The notes under the pieces are model-generated. The model was not told where the DNA came from. It saw only the letters and a list, made by a program, of their open reading frames with translations, and searched no databases. A stretch of DNA of 44,815 nt from PALSA-505 sp035308365 (lineage in GTDB: Bacteria; Actinomycetota; Actinomycetes; Streptosporangiales; Streptosporangiaceae), in the NCBI GenBank assembly GCA_035308365.1, contig DATGGU010000125.1, positions 1 to 44,815 of the forward strand, written 5' to 3'. The position numbers and the translations under genes are program-made. Each line of letters begins with the position of its first letter. The first letter of the stretch is position 1. Below are positions 1 through 8,111 of the stretch, one piece after another.

Positions 1-620
1 TGCTGCTCGATGAGGCACCCGAGTTCGACCGGGATGTGCTCGACGCGCTGCGCCAGCCGCTTGAGTCCGGTCAGGTGGTGATCGCCAGGGCGGCCTTGAC
101 GGCGCGGTTTCCGGCCAGGTTCACCTTGGTGCTGGCCGCCAACCCCTGTCCGTGTGCCCGCGCCAGCGGTGCAAAGGGCGCGTGCGTCTGCACTCCGGTC
201 GTCAGGCGCCGGTATCTGGGCCGGTTGTCCGGGCCACTGCTCGACCGGGTGGACGTGAAGGTCGAGTTCCTCCCGGTCAGCCGGGCCGAGCTGCTCAGCG
301 ACGGCAAGTCGGCCGAGCCTAGTGCGGTGGTGGCCGCGCGGGTTGCCGAGGCTCGTCAGCGCACGGCCCACCGGCTGGCGGGGACGTCGTGGCGGCTCAA
401 CGCCCAGGTGCCAGGGGGTGAGCTGCGGCGCCGGTTTCCCCCTGCGCCGGGTGCGCTGAAACCACTGGAGCATGCCATCGACCTTGGCGAGATCAGTGCT
501 CGTGGCGTGGACCGTGTCCTGCGGGTCTCCTGGACGCTCGCCGACCTGGCTGGCAAATCTCGGCCAGACGCAGAGGAAACCTGCTATGCGCTCGGGCTCT
601 GGCTGGGAGTGGGGTCATGA
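1..620 (+). CDS. YifB/ComM-family Mg-chelatase-like AAA+ ATPase, C-terminal part
   Basis: The gene is cut by the window start. The reading frame is open from base 3, where it encodes a Walker-B-like LLDEAPEF, followed by VLDALRQPLESG, typical of the Mg-chelatase-like AAA+ fold. A cysteine-containing stretch (NPCPCA, then CVC) and the YLGRLSGPLLDRVDVKVE segment, which resembles sensor/arginine-finger regions, follow. The C-terminal 100 residues carry the YifB helical domain ending near YALGLWLG. Family members (ComM in Haemophilus) act as DNA branch-migration helicases during natural transformation and recombination; the actinobacterial role is inferred. The stop TGA overlaps the dprA start (ATGA at 617-620), so the two are probably translationally coupled. 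The ATP-binding P-loop and N-terminal Lon-like domain lie outside the window. Confidence 0.93.
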   Translation, partial: LLDEAPEFDRDVLDALRQPLESGQVVIARAALTARFPARFTLVLAANPCPCARASGAKGACVCTPVVRRRYLGRLSGPLLDRVDVKVEFLPVSRAELLSDGKSAEPSAVVAARVAEARQRTAHRLAGTSWRLNAQVPGGELRRRFPPAPGALKPLEHAIDLGEISARGVDRVLRVSWTLADLAGKSRPDAEETCYALGLWLGVGS

Positions 621-1774
621 CACAAGGCGATGAGCGGCAGCGGCTGGCCAGGGCCAGTCTGACCCATCTGGTCGAGCCTGGGGACAGCATGCTCGGCGCG
701 CTGCTGCGCCACAACGAACCCGCCACCGTGCTCGCCGCCATAACCGCCGGCCGCCTGCCAGCCTCGGCCAACCCTCCGGAACGCGATGCCGGATCGGTGA
801 CTCGCGCGCTGTCTCGCTGGGCGGCCAGACTCGCGGCCATGCCCGCCGAGCTGGATCTCGCGGCCTGGCGGCGACGGGGAATCAGGCTCATCTGTCCTGG
901 CGACCAGGAATGGCCGACACAGCTCGCGGTGCTTGGCGACGGTGCTCCGTACGCTCTGTGGGTGCGTGGGTCGGCGGACCTGCGCTACGGATGCCTGCGT
1001 TCGGTGTCCATCGTGGGATCGCGGGCCGCAACCCCGTACGGTTCGCACGTGGCCACAGAGATGGCGGCCGCGCTTGGCGAACGTGGTTGGACCGTGGTCA
1101 GCGGTGGTGCATTCGGAATCGACGGCAGCGCACACCGTGGCGCGCTCGCCACCGATGGCGCCACCATCGCCGTCCTGGCCAGCGGAGTCGACTGTCCCTA
1201 CCCGGCCGGCCACGCACAACTCTTTGACGCCATCGTGGCGCAGGGCGTCCTGGTCAGCGAATGGCCGCCAGGCCGGCACCCGACCAGGCAGGGCTTCCTG
1301 GTGCGCAACCGGCTGATCGCGGCCCTGACCAGGGGCACCGTTGTGATCGAAGCCGGGCTGCGCAGTGGCGCACTGAGCACGGCCCGGCACGCCCGCGACC
1401 TGTGCCGCCCGCTGATGGCCGTCCCCGGCCCCGTGACCTCGCAGGCCTCAGCGGGCTGTCACGAGATCATGAGGCACTGGTGTGCCGTTTGCGTCACCGA
1501 TGCCAAGGACGTCCTTGAACACGTGGGCCTGGCCGGTGAGTACCTTCCCGGGCGGCGGGTGGGTCCGGTCCTGCCCCGCGACGCGCTCGATCCGGAGACG
1601 TCCGGTGTGCTCGACGCGGTCCCCGCCCGGACCGGAGCAGGCCCGGCCACCATCGCCGCATCGGCCGGCGTCAGCCTGGACACCGCCATCCGCTGCCTGG
1701 GAGCCCTCGCCGCCGGAGGATTCATAGAGCGCTGCGAGCGCGGCTGGCGAATCAAGAAACACAAGGCCCAATGA
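617..1774 (+). CDS. dprA: DNA-processing protein DprA/Smf
   Basis: 385-aa protein. The central Rossmann-like DprA domain is clear: SIVGSRAATPYG, then VVSGGAFGIDGSAHRGAL, VLASGVDCPYPA, and a later RNRLIAALTRGTVVIEAG. This is the single-stranded-DNA and RecA-loading fold. The C-terminal 70 residues form a winged-helix-like domain (TIAASAGVSLDTAIRCLGAL) common in longer DprA proteins. The known family role is to protect incoming ssDNA and load RecA in transformation or recombination. The ATG overlaps the yifB stop. The end abuts an 18-bp dyad at 1771-1788. Length and motifs are normal for actinobacteria. Confidence 0.95.
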   Translation: MTQGDERQRLARASLTHLVEPGDSMLGALLRHNEPATVLAAITAGRLPASANPPERDAGSVTRALSRWAARLAAMPAELDLAAWRRRGIRLICPGDQEWPTQLAVLGDGAPYALWVRGSADLRYGCLRSVSIVGSRAATPYGSHVATEMAAALGERGWTVVSGGAFGIDGSAHRGALATDGATIAVLASGVDCPYPAGHAQLFDAIVAQGVLVSEWPPGRHPTRQGFLVRNRLIAALTRGTVVIEAGLRSGALSTARHARDLCRPLMAVPGPVTSQASAGCHEIMRHWCAVCVTDAKDVLEHVGLAGEYLPGRRVGPVLPRDALDPETSGVLDAVPARTGAGPATIAASAGVSLDTAIRCLGALAAGGFIERCERGWRIKKHKAQ

Positions 1775-1788
1775 ACGCCAGTGTTCAT
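1771..1788. promoter_or_regulatory. 18-bp dyad at dprA stop
   Basis: ATGAAC and GTTCAT arms separated by six bases form a perfect 6-bp inverted repeat overlapping the dprA stop codon. It could be a weak hairpin limiting read-through toward xerC or an operator. No T-run follows. Confidence 0.3.
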
Positions 1789-1855
1789 CGACGGCGAATC
1801 CCGGCCCCAACGGTTCGCGGGCCGCCATGCAGTGCGGACGGGATCAGGTGGCATC

Positions 1856-1885
1856 GGCGCGGTGAGGGAGGGCGCGGTGAGGGAG
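1856..1885. repeat. 15-bp perfect tandem repeat in dprA-xerC gap
   Basis: The 15-mer GGCGCGGTGAGGGAG occurs twice head to tail in the 197-bp region between dprA and xerC. It lies upstream of the preferred xerC start. No function is evident. Confidence 0.6.
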
Positions 1886-1971
1886 TGTGTCTGTGGCGGC
1901 TGCCGGTGCTGACACGGCCCACCAAGCCGACCGCATTCCCCGGATTACCGCGTTACGCGCGGCACACTGAG

Positions 1972-2913
1972 ATGGTGAGCCACGTCGAGCTGTCGCAGGC
2001 GCACGAGGAGTTCGCCCGGCATCTCGCCGCCGAGCGGGGATTGTCGCAGCATACGGTCCGGGCCTACCTGGGCGATGTCCGTTCGCTGCTGGAGCACGCC
2101 CAGCTCTGCGGACTCACCGAGCTGGCGGAGCTGGACGTGGGAGTCCTCCGCAGTTGGCTCGCCCGGCAGCGCGCCAGTGGCCAGGCGCGGGCCACGCTCG
2201 CCCGCCGTGGCGCGGCGGCCAGGACGTTCACCGCTTTCGCGCATTCCCGTGGCTGGCTGGCCCGGGATCCGGGGCCGATGCTCGGCACTGCCAAGCCGCA
2301 CCGGACGTTGCCGCACGTGCTGGCCCAGCAGGAGATGACCGCCGTTCTTGACGCGGCCACGAGCGACGCGCGGCCGGTGGCCGGCGGCGACCATGCCAAG
2401 GCGGCGGCGGTCGCGCTGCGGGACGTGGTGATCGTCGAGGTGCTATACGCGACCGCCATCCGGGTCAGTGAACTCTGCGGTCTCGACATCGACGACGTCG
2501 ATCACGAACGGCGCTGCGTTCGTGTGTTCGGTAAGGGTGGCCGGGAGCGTACCGTCCCGATGGGGCTGCCAGCCGATCACGCCCTGCAGCGATGGCGAAA
2601 GGACGGCCGCCCCGCCCTGGTCACCGCAAACAGCGGCCCGGCGCTGCTGCTCGGCGCCCGGGGTGGACGGCTGGACCCACGCACGGCCCGGCGCGTGGTG
2701 CACCAGCGGCTGGCCGCGGCAGAAGGTGTGCCGGACACCGGTCCGCACGGCCTGCGCCACACCGCAGCCACCCACCTGCTGGAAGGCGGCGCCGACCTGC
2801 GCAGCGTCCAGGAGATCCTGGGCCACTCGTCCCTGGCGACTACCCAGATCTACACGCACGTCTCCATCGAGCGGCTGCGCTCCAGCTACCGGCAGGCACA
2901 TCCGCGCGCGTAG
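1972..2913 (+). CDS. xerC: Tyrosine recombinase XerC
   Basis: 313-aa site-specific tyrosine recombinase. The N-terminal SAM-like core-binding domain begins at ELSQAHEEFARHLAAERGLS. The C-terminal catalytic domain has the full active-site set: R164 (ATAIRVSELCGL), K188 (FGKGGRERTVPM), H259 and R262 (HGLRHTAATHLLEGG), H285 (LGHSS) and Y294 (TQIYTHV). This is the chromosome-dimer-resolution type rather than a phage integrase, judged by size, the LLEGGADLRSVQEILGHSS signature and its place between dprA and rpsB. The frame is open back to an ATG at 1771, but the extra 67 residues are low-complexity and lie ahead of the canonical N-terminus, so I use ATG 1972 (GTG 1975 also possible). Its 3' end is partly duplicated downstream. 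Confidence 0.93.
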   Translation: MVSHVELSQAHEEFARHLAAERGLSQHTVRAYLGDVRSLLEHAQLCGLTELAELDVGVLRSWLARQRASGQARATLARRGAAARTFTAFAHSRGWLARDPGPMLGTAKPHRTLPHVLAQQEMTAVLDAATSDARPVAGGDHAKAAAVALRDVVIVEVLYATAIRVSELCGLDIDDVDHERRCVRVFGKGGRERTVPMGLPADHALQRWRKDGRPALVTANSGPALLLGARGGRLDPRTARRVVHQRLAAAEGVPDTGPHGLRHTAATHLLEGGADLRSVQEILGHSSLATTQIYTHVSIERLRSSYRQAHPRA

Positions 2914-2993
2914 CACGCCGCTCCGCGTGGCTCGCACGCCGCCGGCGCCTTCGCTCCAGCTACCGGCAGGCACATCCACGCGCGTGGCACGCA
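2878..2993. repeat. Direct duplication of xerC 3' end
   Basis: About 41 bp starting at 2878 (last xerC codons plus stop) recur at 2952, offset 74 bp, with about two mismatches. One mismatch changes the TAG stop of copy 1 to TGG in copy 2. The second copy lies wholly in the intergenic region. Confidence 0.8.
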
Positions 2994-3262
2994 CCGCTTG
3001 GGGTGACTGCGCGCCGCCGCCCGGCCCGGGACGGGTAGACTACGGGACGGTCACCCGGAGTTTCCATGTCACGGGAGAGCCGGATGACCAAATTCGCGCG
3101 CCCGCTCGCCGACCGGGATTCCGGACTGGTTCCTGGCGGGGCGCACCCCTCGGTCCGCGGGCAGCGGGTAGGCCCGCCGCGGGTGTGCACGGGCGCCAGG
3201 CAGCAACCGAGACGCGTCCGCCCTGCGTGGGCAGGACGCAAGGAGAGGAAGGGACTGCCGGT
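2914..3262 (+). other. xerC-rpsB intergenic region / rpsB leader
   Basis: Gene-free stretch of 349 bp. It holds the second copy of the xerC-tail repeat and then GC-rich sequence. TAGACT at 3036-3041 matches an actinobacterial -10 (TANNNT), but I found no good -35 at the right distance. If used, it gives an rpsB leader of about 215 nt. The AAGGAGAGGAAGGG purine tract at 3240-3253 is the rpsB ribosome-binding region. Ribosomal-protein leaders are often autoregulated, but I could not recognise a defined element. Confidence 0.4.
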
Positions 3263-4228
3263 ATGGCTCCGGTTGTCACCATGAAGCAGCTCCTGGAGAG
3301 CGGCGTTCACTTCGGGCATCAGACCCGGCGCTGGAACCCGAAGATGAAGCGGTTCATCTTCACCGAGCGCAACGGCATCTACATCATCGACCTGCAGCAG
3401 TCGCTGGACTACATCGACCGAGCCTACGAGTTTATCCGCGAGACCGTCGCGCACGGCGGGACGATCCTGTACGTCGGGACCAAGAAGCAGGCCCAGGAGG
3501 CCATCGCCGAGCAGGCCCGCAGGGTCGGGATGCCGTTCGTCAACCAGCGCTGGCTGGGTGGCATGCTGACGAACTTCGGCACGGTGTTCAAGCGGCTGCA
3601 GCGGCTCAAGGAGCTGGAAGAGGTCGACTTCGACGACGTGGCCGGCTCGACCCTGACCAAGAAGGAACTGCTCCACCTCAAGCGTGAGCGGGACAAGCTG
3701 GACCGCTCGCTCGGCGGGATCCGCCACATGACCAGGGTGCCGAGCGCGGTCTGGGTGGTGGACACCAAGAAGGAGCACATCGCCGTCAGCGAGGCCCGCA
3801 AGCTGGGCATCCCGGTGATCGCGATTCTCGACACCAACTGCGACCCGGATGAGGTCACCTACCCCATCCCAGGGAATGACGACGCCATCCGCAGTGTTGC
3901 CCTGCTGACCAGGGTGATAGCCGACGCGGTGGCTGACGGCCTGATCGCCCGGGCCGGCGCGTCAACCGACAGCGACGAGAAGCCTTCGGCCGACATCGGC
4001 ACCGAGGAACCGCTGGCCGAGTGGGAGCGCGAGCTGCTGCCCAGCCGTCCCGCCGACGACGCGGTGAACGGTAGCGCGCCGCAGGCCGCGCCCGCACAGG
4101 CCGAGGCACAGACCGAGACCGGGGCCGCAACCGAGGCGACCGAGCAGGCCGCCACCGGGGAGACCGCGACCGAGGCACCAGTCACCGACACGGCGGCCGC
4201 GACCACCGAGGCAGCATCCGAAGGATGA
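3263..4228 (+). CDS. rpsB: 30S ribosomal protein S2
   Basis: 321-aa S2 protein of the small ribosomal subunit. The start MAPVVTMKQLLESGVHFGHQ and the following TRRWNPKMKRFIFTERNG and NGIYIIDLQQSL segments are highly conserved S2 signatures. Later motifs YVGTKKQAQEAIAEQA, NQRWLGGMLTNF and the IPVIAILDTNCDPDEVTYPIPGNDD region are present. The last 65 residues are an acidic Ala/Glu/Thr-rich tail, as in many actinobacterial S2 proteins. ATG 3263 was chosen because the protein starts exactly at the conserved N-terminus and follows a purine-rich ribosome-binding tract; the same frame is open far upstream but that is spurious. tsf follows after 183 bp with an intervening hairpin. Confidence 0.98.
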   Translation: MAPVVTMKQLLESGVHFGHQTRRWNPKMKRFIFTERNGIYIIDLQQSLDYIDRAYEFIRETVAHGGTILYVGTKKQAQEAIAEQARRVGMPFVNQRWLGGMLTNFGTVFKRLQRLKELEEVDFDDVAGSTLTKKELLHLKRERDKLDRSLGGIRHMTRVPSAVWVVDTKKEHIAVSEARKLGIPVIAILDTNCDPDEVTYPIPGNDDAIRSVALLTRVIADAVADGLIARAGASTDSDEKPSADIGTEEPLAEWERELLPSRPADDAVNGSAPQAAPAQAEAQTETGAATEATEQAATGETATEAPVTDTAAATTEAASEG

Positions 4229-4237
4229 CGCAGTCTG

Positions 4238-4254
4238 CCCGCACCGGTTGCGGG
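4238..4254 (+). terminator. Hairpin in rpsB-tsf gap (attenuator-like)
   Basis: CCCGCA and TGCGGG arms pair perfectly around a five-base CCGGT loop, nine bases after the rpsB stop. No U-tract follows. An intergenic attenuator between rpsB and tsf is known in E. coli, so this may reduce tsf transcription relative to rpsB; the role here is inferred. Confidence 0.45.
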
Positions 4255-4411
4255 CCCACGAGCGTTGTTCAAGCCGCATCGCGAGTGTGAGCCCGGAGGG
4301 CCTACGCGAGCGATCGGGCAAAGGTCCGGCCACCAGGCAGATAATTTGAATAACGCGAAGTTCGCATGCAGCACAGCGGACCGGCGAAGTTTACAGACGA
4401 GAGATGGAGAA

Positions 4412-5248
<837 letters not shown>

Positions 5249-5304
5249 GCTGGTCGCCAATCGGTGGCTTCGCAGCCTGGCTGGATCGGCTGGCTCCAGG
5301 TCGG

Positions 5305-5340
5305 CCGGGAGCGGTTACCGGCTGGACCGGCCGCTCCCGG
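5305..5340 (+). terminator. Strong hairpin in tsf-pyrH gap
   Basis: Perfect 10-bp stem CCGGGAGCGG / CCGCTCCCGG with a 16-nt loop, 57 nt after the tsf stop. No T-run follows, so it is either a U-less actinobacterial terminator or a partial attenuator separating the rpsB-tsf unit from pyrH-frr-cdsA. Confidence 0.55.
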
Positions 5341-5403
5341 CGGTACCGCCCGGGATCGTCCCGTCCGCCGCGTACCGGTGGTGATGCAGGAGGGAGACCA
5401 CGA

Positions 5404-6237
5404 GTGGGAGACCAAGGCAGCCAGGATGAGCTCGTGGAGACGGCCGTGCCCGCTGGCCTGCGCGCGCGGCCGTTTCCCGGGGTAACGCCGGTGCACCGGA
5501 GCTGGCGCCGGGTGGTGCTCAAGCTGTCCGGTGAGGCTTTCGCCGGCGACGAGCCGCTCGGCATCTCGCCCGACGTGGTGGCACACATCGCCGAGCAGAT
5601 CGCCGCGGCCGTCAGAGAGGGAACCCAGGTCGCGGTCGTCGTCGGTGGCGGCAACATGTTCCGCGGCCGGGTGCTGGCCGAGCGGGGGATCGACCGGGCC
5701 CGGGCCGACTACATGGGCATGCTCAGCACGGTGATCAACTGCCTGGCGCTCCAGGACGTGCTGGAGAAGCTGGGCGTCGAGACCCGGGTGCAAACGGCCA
5801 TCACCATGGGCCAGGTGGCCGAGCCCTACATCCCGCGCCGGGCCATCCGGCACCTGGAGAAGGGCCGCGTCGTCATCTTCGGTGCCGGGCTGGGCGCCCC
5901 GTACTTCTCCACCGACACCTGCGCGGCCCAGCGGGCGCTGGAGATTGGCGCCGAGGCAGTGCTCAAGGGCACTCAGGTGGATGGCGTTTACGATGCCGAT
6001 CCGCGGGTCACCCCGGACGCGGTCAGGTATCAGCAGCTCGATTACTCCGAAGTTCTCAGCCGCGGGCTCAAAGTCATGGACTCCACCGCGGTGAGCCTCT
6101 GCATGGATAACGGCCTGCCGATCATCGTTTTCGCCTTGATGGAGCCCGGGAATGTGCTTCGTGCGGTCAGAGGTGAAAGGATCGGGACTCTGGTGGGCCA
6201 GTCCGGGACCCCAGGCAACGCAGGGGAGCCGAAGTGA
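5404..6237 (+). CDS. pyrH: Uridylate kinase (UMP kinase)
   Basis: 277-aa bacterial UMP kinase of the amino-acid-kinase fold, converting UMP + ATP to UDP + ADP in pyrimidine nucleotide synthesis. Visible motifs: RVVLKLSGEAFAGDEPLGIS (phosphate-binding start), VAVVVGGGNMFRG, RADYMGMLSTVINCLALQD, GAGLGAPYFSTDTCAAQRAL and VYDADPR. The GTG at 5404 is preceded by a near-perfect AGGAGGGA at 5388-5395, which decides this start even though it adds about 35 residues before the conserved core. The final GTGA overlaps the frr start, so the two are coupled. Confidence 0.96.
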   Translation: MGDQGSQDELVETAVPAGLRARPFPGVTPVHRSWRRVVLKLSGEAFAGDEPLGISPDVVAHIAEQIAAAVREGTQVAVVVGGGNMFRGRVLAERGIDRARADYMGMLSTVINCLALQDVLEKLGVETRVQTAITMGQVAEPYIPRRAIRHLEKGRVVIFGAGLGAPYFSTDTCAAQRALEIGAEAVLKGTQVDGVYDADPRVTPDAVRYQQLDYSEVLSRGLKVMDSTAVSLCMDNGLPIIVFALMEPGNVLRAVRGERIGTLVGQSGTPGNAGEPK

Positions 6238-6791
6238 TTGAAGAGACGCTCTTCGAGTCCGAGGAGAAGATGGAGAAGGCCGTCGCGGTCGCGAAGGAAG
6301 AATTCGCGGGCATCCGCACCGGCCGTGCTCATCCGGCAATGTTCGCTAAGATCACGGCCGAGTATTACGGGACGCAGACGCCGGTAAACCAGCTGGCCTC
6401 GTTTCACATCCCCGAACCCCGGATGGTCGTGATCCAGCCGTTCGACAAATCCTCGCTCGGCTCCATCGAGAAGGCCATCCGCAACAGTGATCTCGGCGTG
6501 AATCCGTCGAACGACGGGTCGATCATCCGGGTGGTCTTCCCCGAACTCTCCGAGGAACGCCGGCGCGAGTACGTCAGGATCGCTCACCGCAAGGCGGAGG
6601 ACGGCCGGGTCTCCATCCGCAACATCAGGCGGCACTCGAAGGACACGCTCGACAAGCTGATCAAGAACGGCGACGCTGGCGAGGACGAGGTCCGCCGGGC
6701 CGAGCGCGAGCTCGACGAGCTCACCCACACCTATGTCGCCCAGGTGGACGAGCTGCTCAAACACAAGGAAGCGGAGCTGCTCGAGGTCTAG
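6234..6791 (+). CDS. frr: Ribosome recycling factor
   Basis: 185-aa protein, the normal RRF length. It splits post-termination 70S ribosomes together with EF-G. Conserved segments: EEKMEKAVAVAKEEFAGIRT, GRAHPAMFAKI, YYGTQTPVNQLASF, RMVVIQPFDKSSLGSIEKAI, LGVNPSNDGSIIRVVFPEL, and the RREYVRIAHRKAEDGRVSIR hinge. It starts with GTG inside the last codons of pyrH (GTGA overlap), an arrangement that keeps the two in one operon. cdsA follows 61 bp later. Confidence 0.97.
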   Translation: MIEETLFESEEKMEKAVAVAKEEFAGIRTGRAHPAMFAKITAEYYGTQTPVNQLASFHIPEPRMVVIQPFDKSSLGSIEKAIRNSDLGVNPSNDGSIIRVVFPELSEERRREYVRIAHRKAEDGRVSIRNIRRHSKDTLDKLIKNGDAGEDEVRRAERELDELTHTYVAQVDELLKHKEAELLEV

Positions 6792-6852
6792 CTTGCATCT
6801 CCAGGAGCATGGACCGGCCGAAGACGCCGAGTCAGTCGAGGGCAACGAGCCG

Positions 6853-7785
6853 ATGACGGACGCTGCCCCGGGGGGCAGCAGCGCGGCCAAGGACAGCGCG
6901 GCCGAAGACGGCACGGCCAAGGACAGCGAGACCGAAGACAGCACGGCCAAGGACGGCGCAGCCACGCCCAAGCGGACCTCGCGGGCCGGCCGCAACCTGC
7001 CAGTCGCCATCGCCGTTGGCTTGGGCCTGGGCGGGCTCGCCATAGGCACCCTGTTCACGGTGAAGTCGACCTTCCTGATCATGATGGGCGCGGCGGTCGC
7101 GATCGCGCTCTGGGAGCTGGACCGGGCATTGCGGCCACGCGGGATCAGGCTCCCACTGATCCCGTTGTATGCCGGCCAGGCCGCGCTGTGGACCTGCGCC
7201 TACTGGCTCGGCTACAAGGCCGCGCTGGCCGCGCTCGGGCTCACCCTGATCGCCCTGATGGGCTGGCGGCTGCACGGCACCGCCACCGGCTACCTGCGGG
7301 ACATCACCGCCAGCATGTTCGCGGTGGCCTACCTGCCGCTGCCCGGCATGTTCGTGGTGCTCATGCTCAGCGACCCGGCCGGCGCCCGCCGGACCCTGCT
7401 GTTCCTCGCGCTCACCGTCGGCAGCGACACCGGCGGCTACTTCGCCGGCATCCTGATCGGCAAACACCCGCTCGTCCCGTTGATCAGCCCGAAGAAGACC
7501 TGGGAGGGCCTGGCCGGGTCCGCGCTGGCCTGCCTGGTTCTCGGCGGCGTGCTGCTGCCTGTGCTGCTGCACAGGCACGTCTGGCAGGGCCTGCTGCTCG
7601 GCGCCGCCGTGGTCGCCGTGGCGACCATGGGTGACCTGATCGAGTCGATGATCAAGCGTGACCTCGGCATCAAGGACATGGGCTCGCTGCTGCCCGGCCA
7701 CGGCGGAGCGCTGGACCGGATCGACGCGATGCTGGTCACCGCCCCGGTCACCTGGCTACTCTTGATCGTCTTCGTCCCGCACTGA
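6853..7785 (+). CDS. cdsA: Phosphatidate cytidylyltransferase
   Basis: 310-aa integral membrane enzyme making CDP-diacylglycerol from phosphatidic acid and CTP. The CdsA signature is complete: SDTGGYFAGILIGKHPL, ISPKKTWEGLAGS, and GDLIESMIKRDLGIKDMGS followed by LPGHGGALDRIDA. Several hydrophobic segments (from LPVAIAVGLGLGGLAIGTLF onward) match the multi-pass topology. The first 50 residues are an odd low-complexity run of Ala/Lys/Asp/Glu repeats (AKDSAAEDGTAKDS type), presumably cytosolic. ATG 6853 follows a GAGGG site; the frame is open to a TTG at 6793, just after frr, so a longer N-terminus cannot be excluded. The last codons are the first bases of a three-copy tandem repeat. Confidence 0.93.
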   Translation: MTDAAPGGSSAAKDSAAEDGTAKDSETEDSTAKDGAATPKRTSRAGRNLPVAIAVGLGLGGLAIGTLFTVKSTFLIMMGAAVAIALWELDRALRPRGIRLPLIPLYAGQAALWTCAYWLGYKAALAALGLTLIALMGWRLHGTATGYLRDITASMFAVAYLPLPGMFVVLMLSDPAGARRTLLFLALTVGSDTGGYFAGILIGKHPLVPLISPKKTWEGLAGSALACLVLGGVLLPVLLHRHVWQGLLLGAAVVAVATMGDLIESMIKRDLGIKDMGSLLPGHGGALDRIDAMLVTAPVTWLLLIVFVPH

Positions 7786-8006
7786 AATCTCTGGGCTTCC
7801 TTACGGTTCCCGGCAGACGGGTGCGAACGTTGGCGTACGTGCGGGTTCGTCTTCGTCCCGCGCTGAATCTCTGGGCTTCCTTACGGTTCCTGGCAGACGG
7901 GTGCGAACGATGGCGTACGTGCGGGTTCGTCTTCGTCTCGCGCTGAAAATCTTTGCGCTTCCTTACGGTTCCCGCAGACGGGTGCGGACGACAGCGTACG
8001 TGCGGC
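7766..8006. repeat. Three tandem ~80-bp repeats starting inside cdsA 3' end
   Basis: Units begin at 7766, 7847 and 7927 (81 then 80 bp apart). Each contains TCGTCTTCGTC, a TTCCTTACGGTTCC block, GCAGACGGGTGCG and GCGTACGTGCGG. Unit 1 starts in the last six codons of cdsA; units 2 and 3 are intergenic and more diverged toward the 3' side. There are no unique spacers, so it is not a CRISPR array. Confidence 0.9.
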
Positions 8007-8016
8007 ATTCACATCC

Positions 8017-8038
8017 GGGATGACAACGTTGTCATCCC
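8017..8038. promoter_or_regulatory. Perfect 22-bp palindrome with LacI-type core
   Basis: GGGATGACAAC is followed directly by its reverse complement GTTGTCATCCC. The inner TGACAACGTTGTCA with central CG is like LacI/GalR-family operators. It lies between convergent genes (cdsA and the SUFU-domain gene), where an operator is unexpected. It may instead be a bidirectional terminator (9-bp stem, ACGT loop), though no T-run follows on the plus strand. Confidence 0.6.
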
Positions 8039-8111
8039 TTGGACACCAATGCCAGGACATCGATGGGGGCAGTAGTGGTCCGCGGTGGTTGCCGTTCGCG
8101 GTGGGATGACT

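Noticed and set aside
1972..2913. XerC as a phage or island integrase
   Set aside because: No tRNA or att-like repeats and a conserved housekeeping context.
2468..3262. N-terminal extension of rpsB through the xerC region
   Set aside because: Open frame is out of phase with xerC and lies before the canonical S2 N-terminus.
7766..8006. Possible CRISPR array
   Set aside because: Adjacent ~80-bp units with no short constant repeat separated by unique spacers and no cas genes nearby.
7748..8008. Minus-strand frame across the post-cdsA repeats
   Set aside because: It only translates the tandem repeat (Arg/Thr-rich), with no start context or family.
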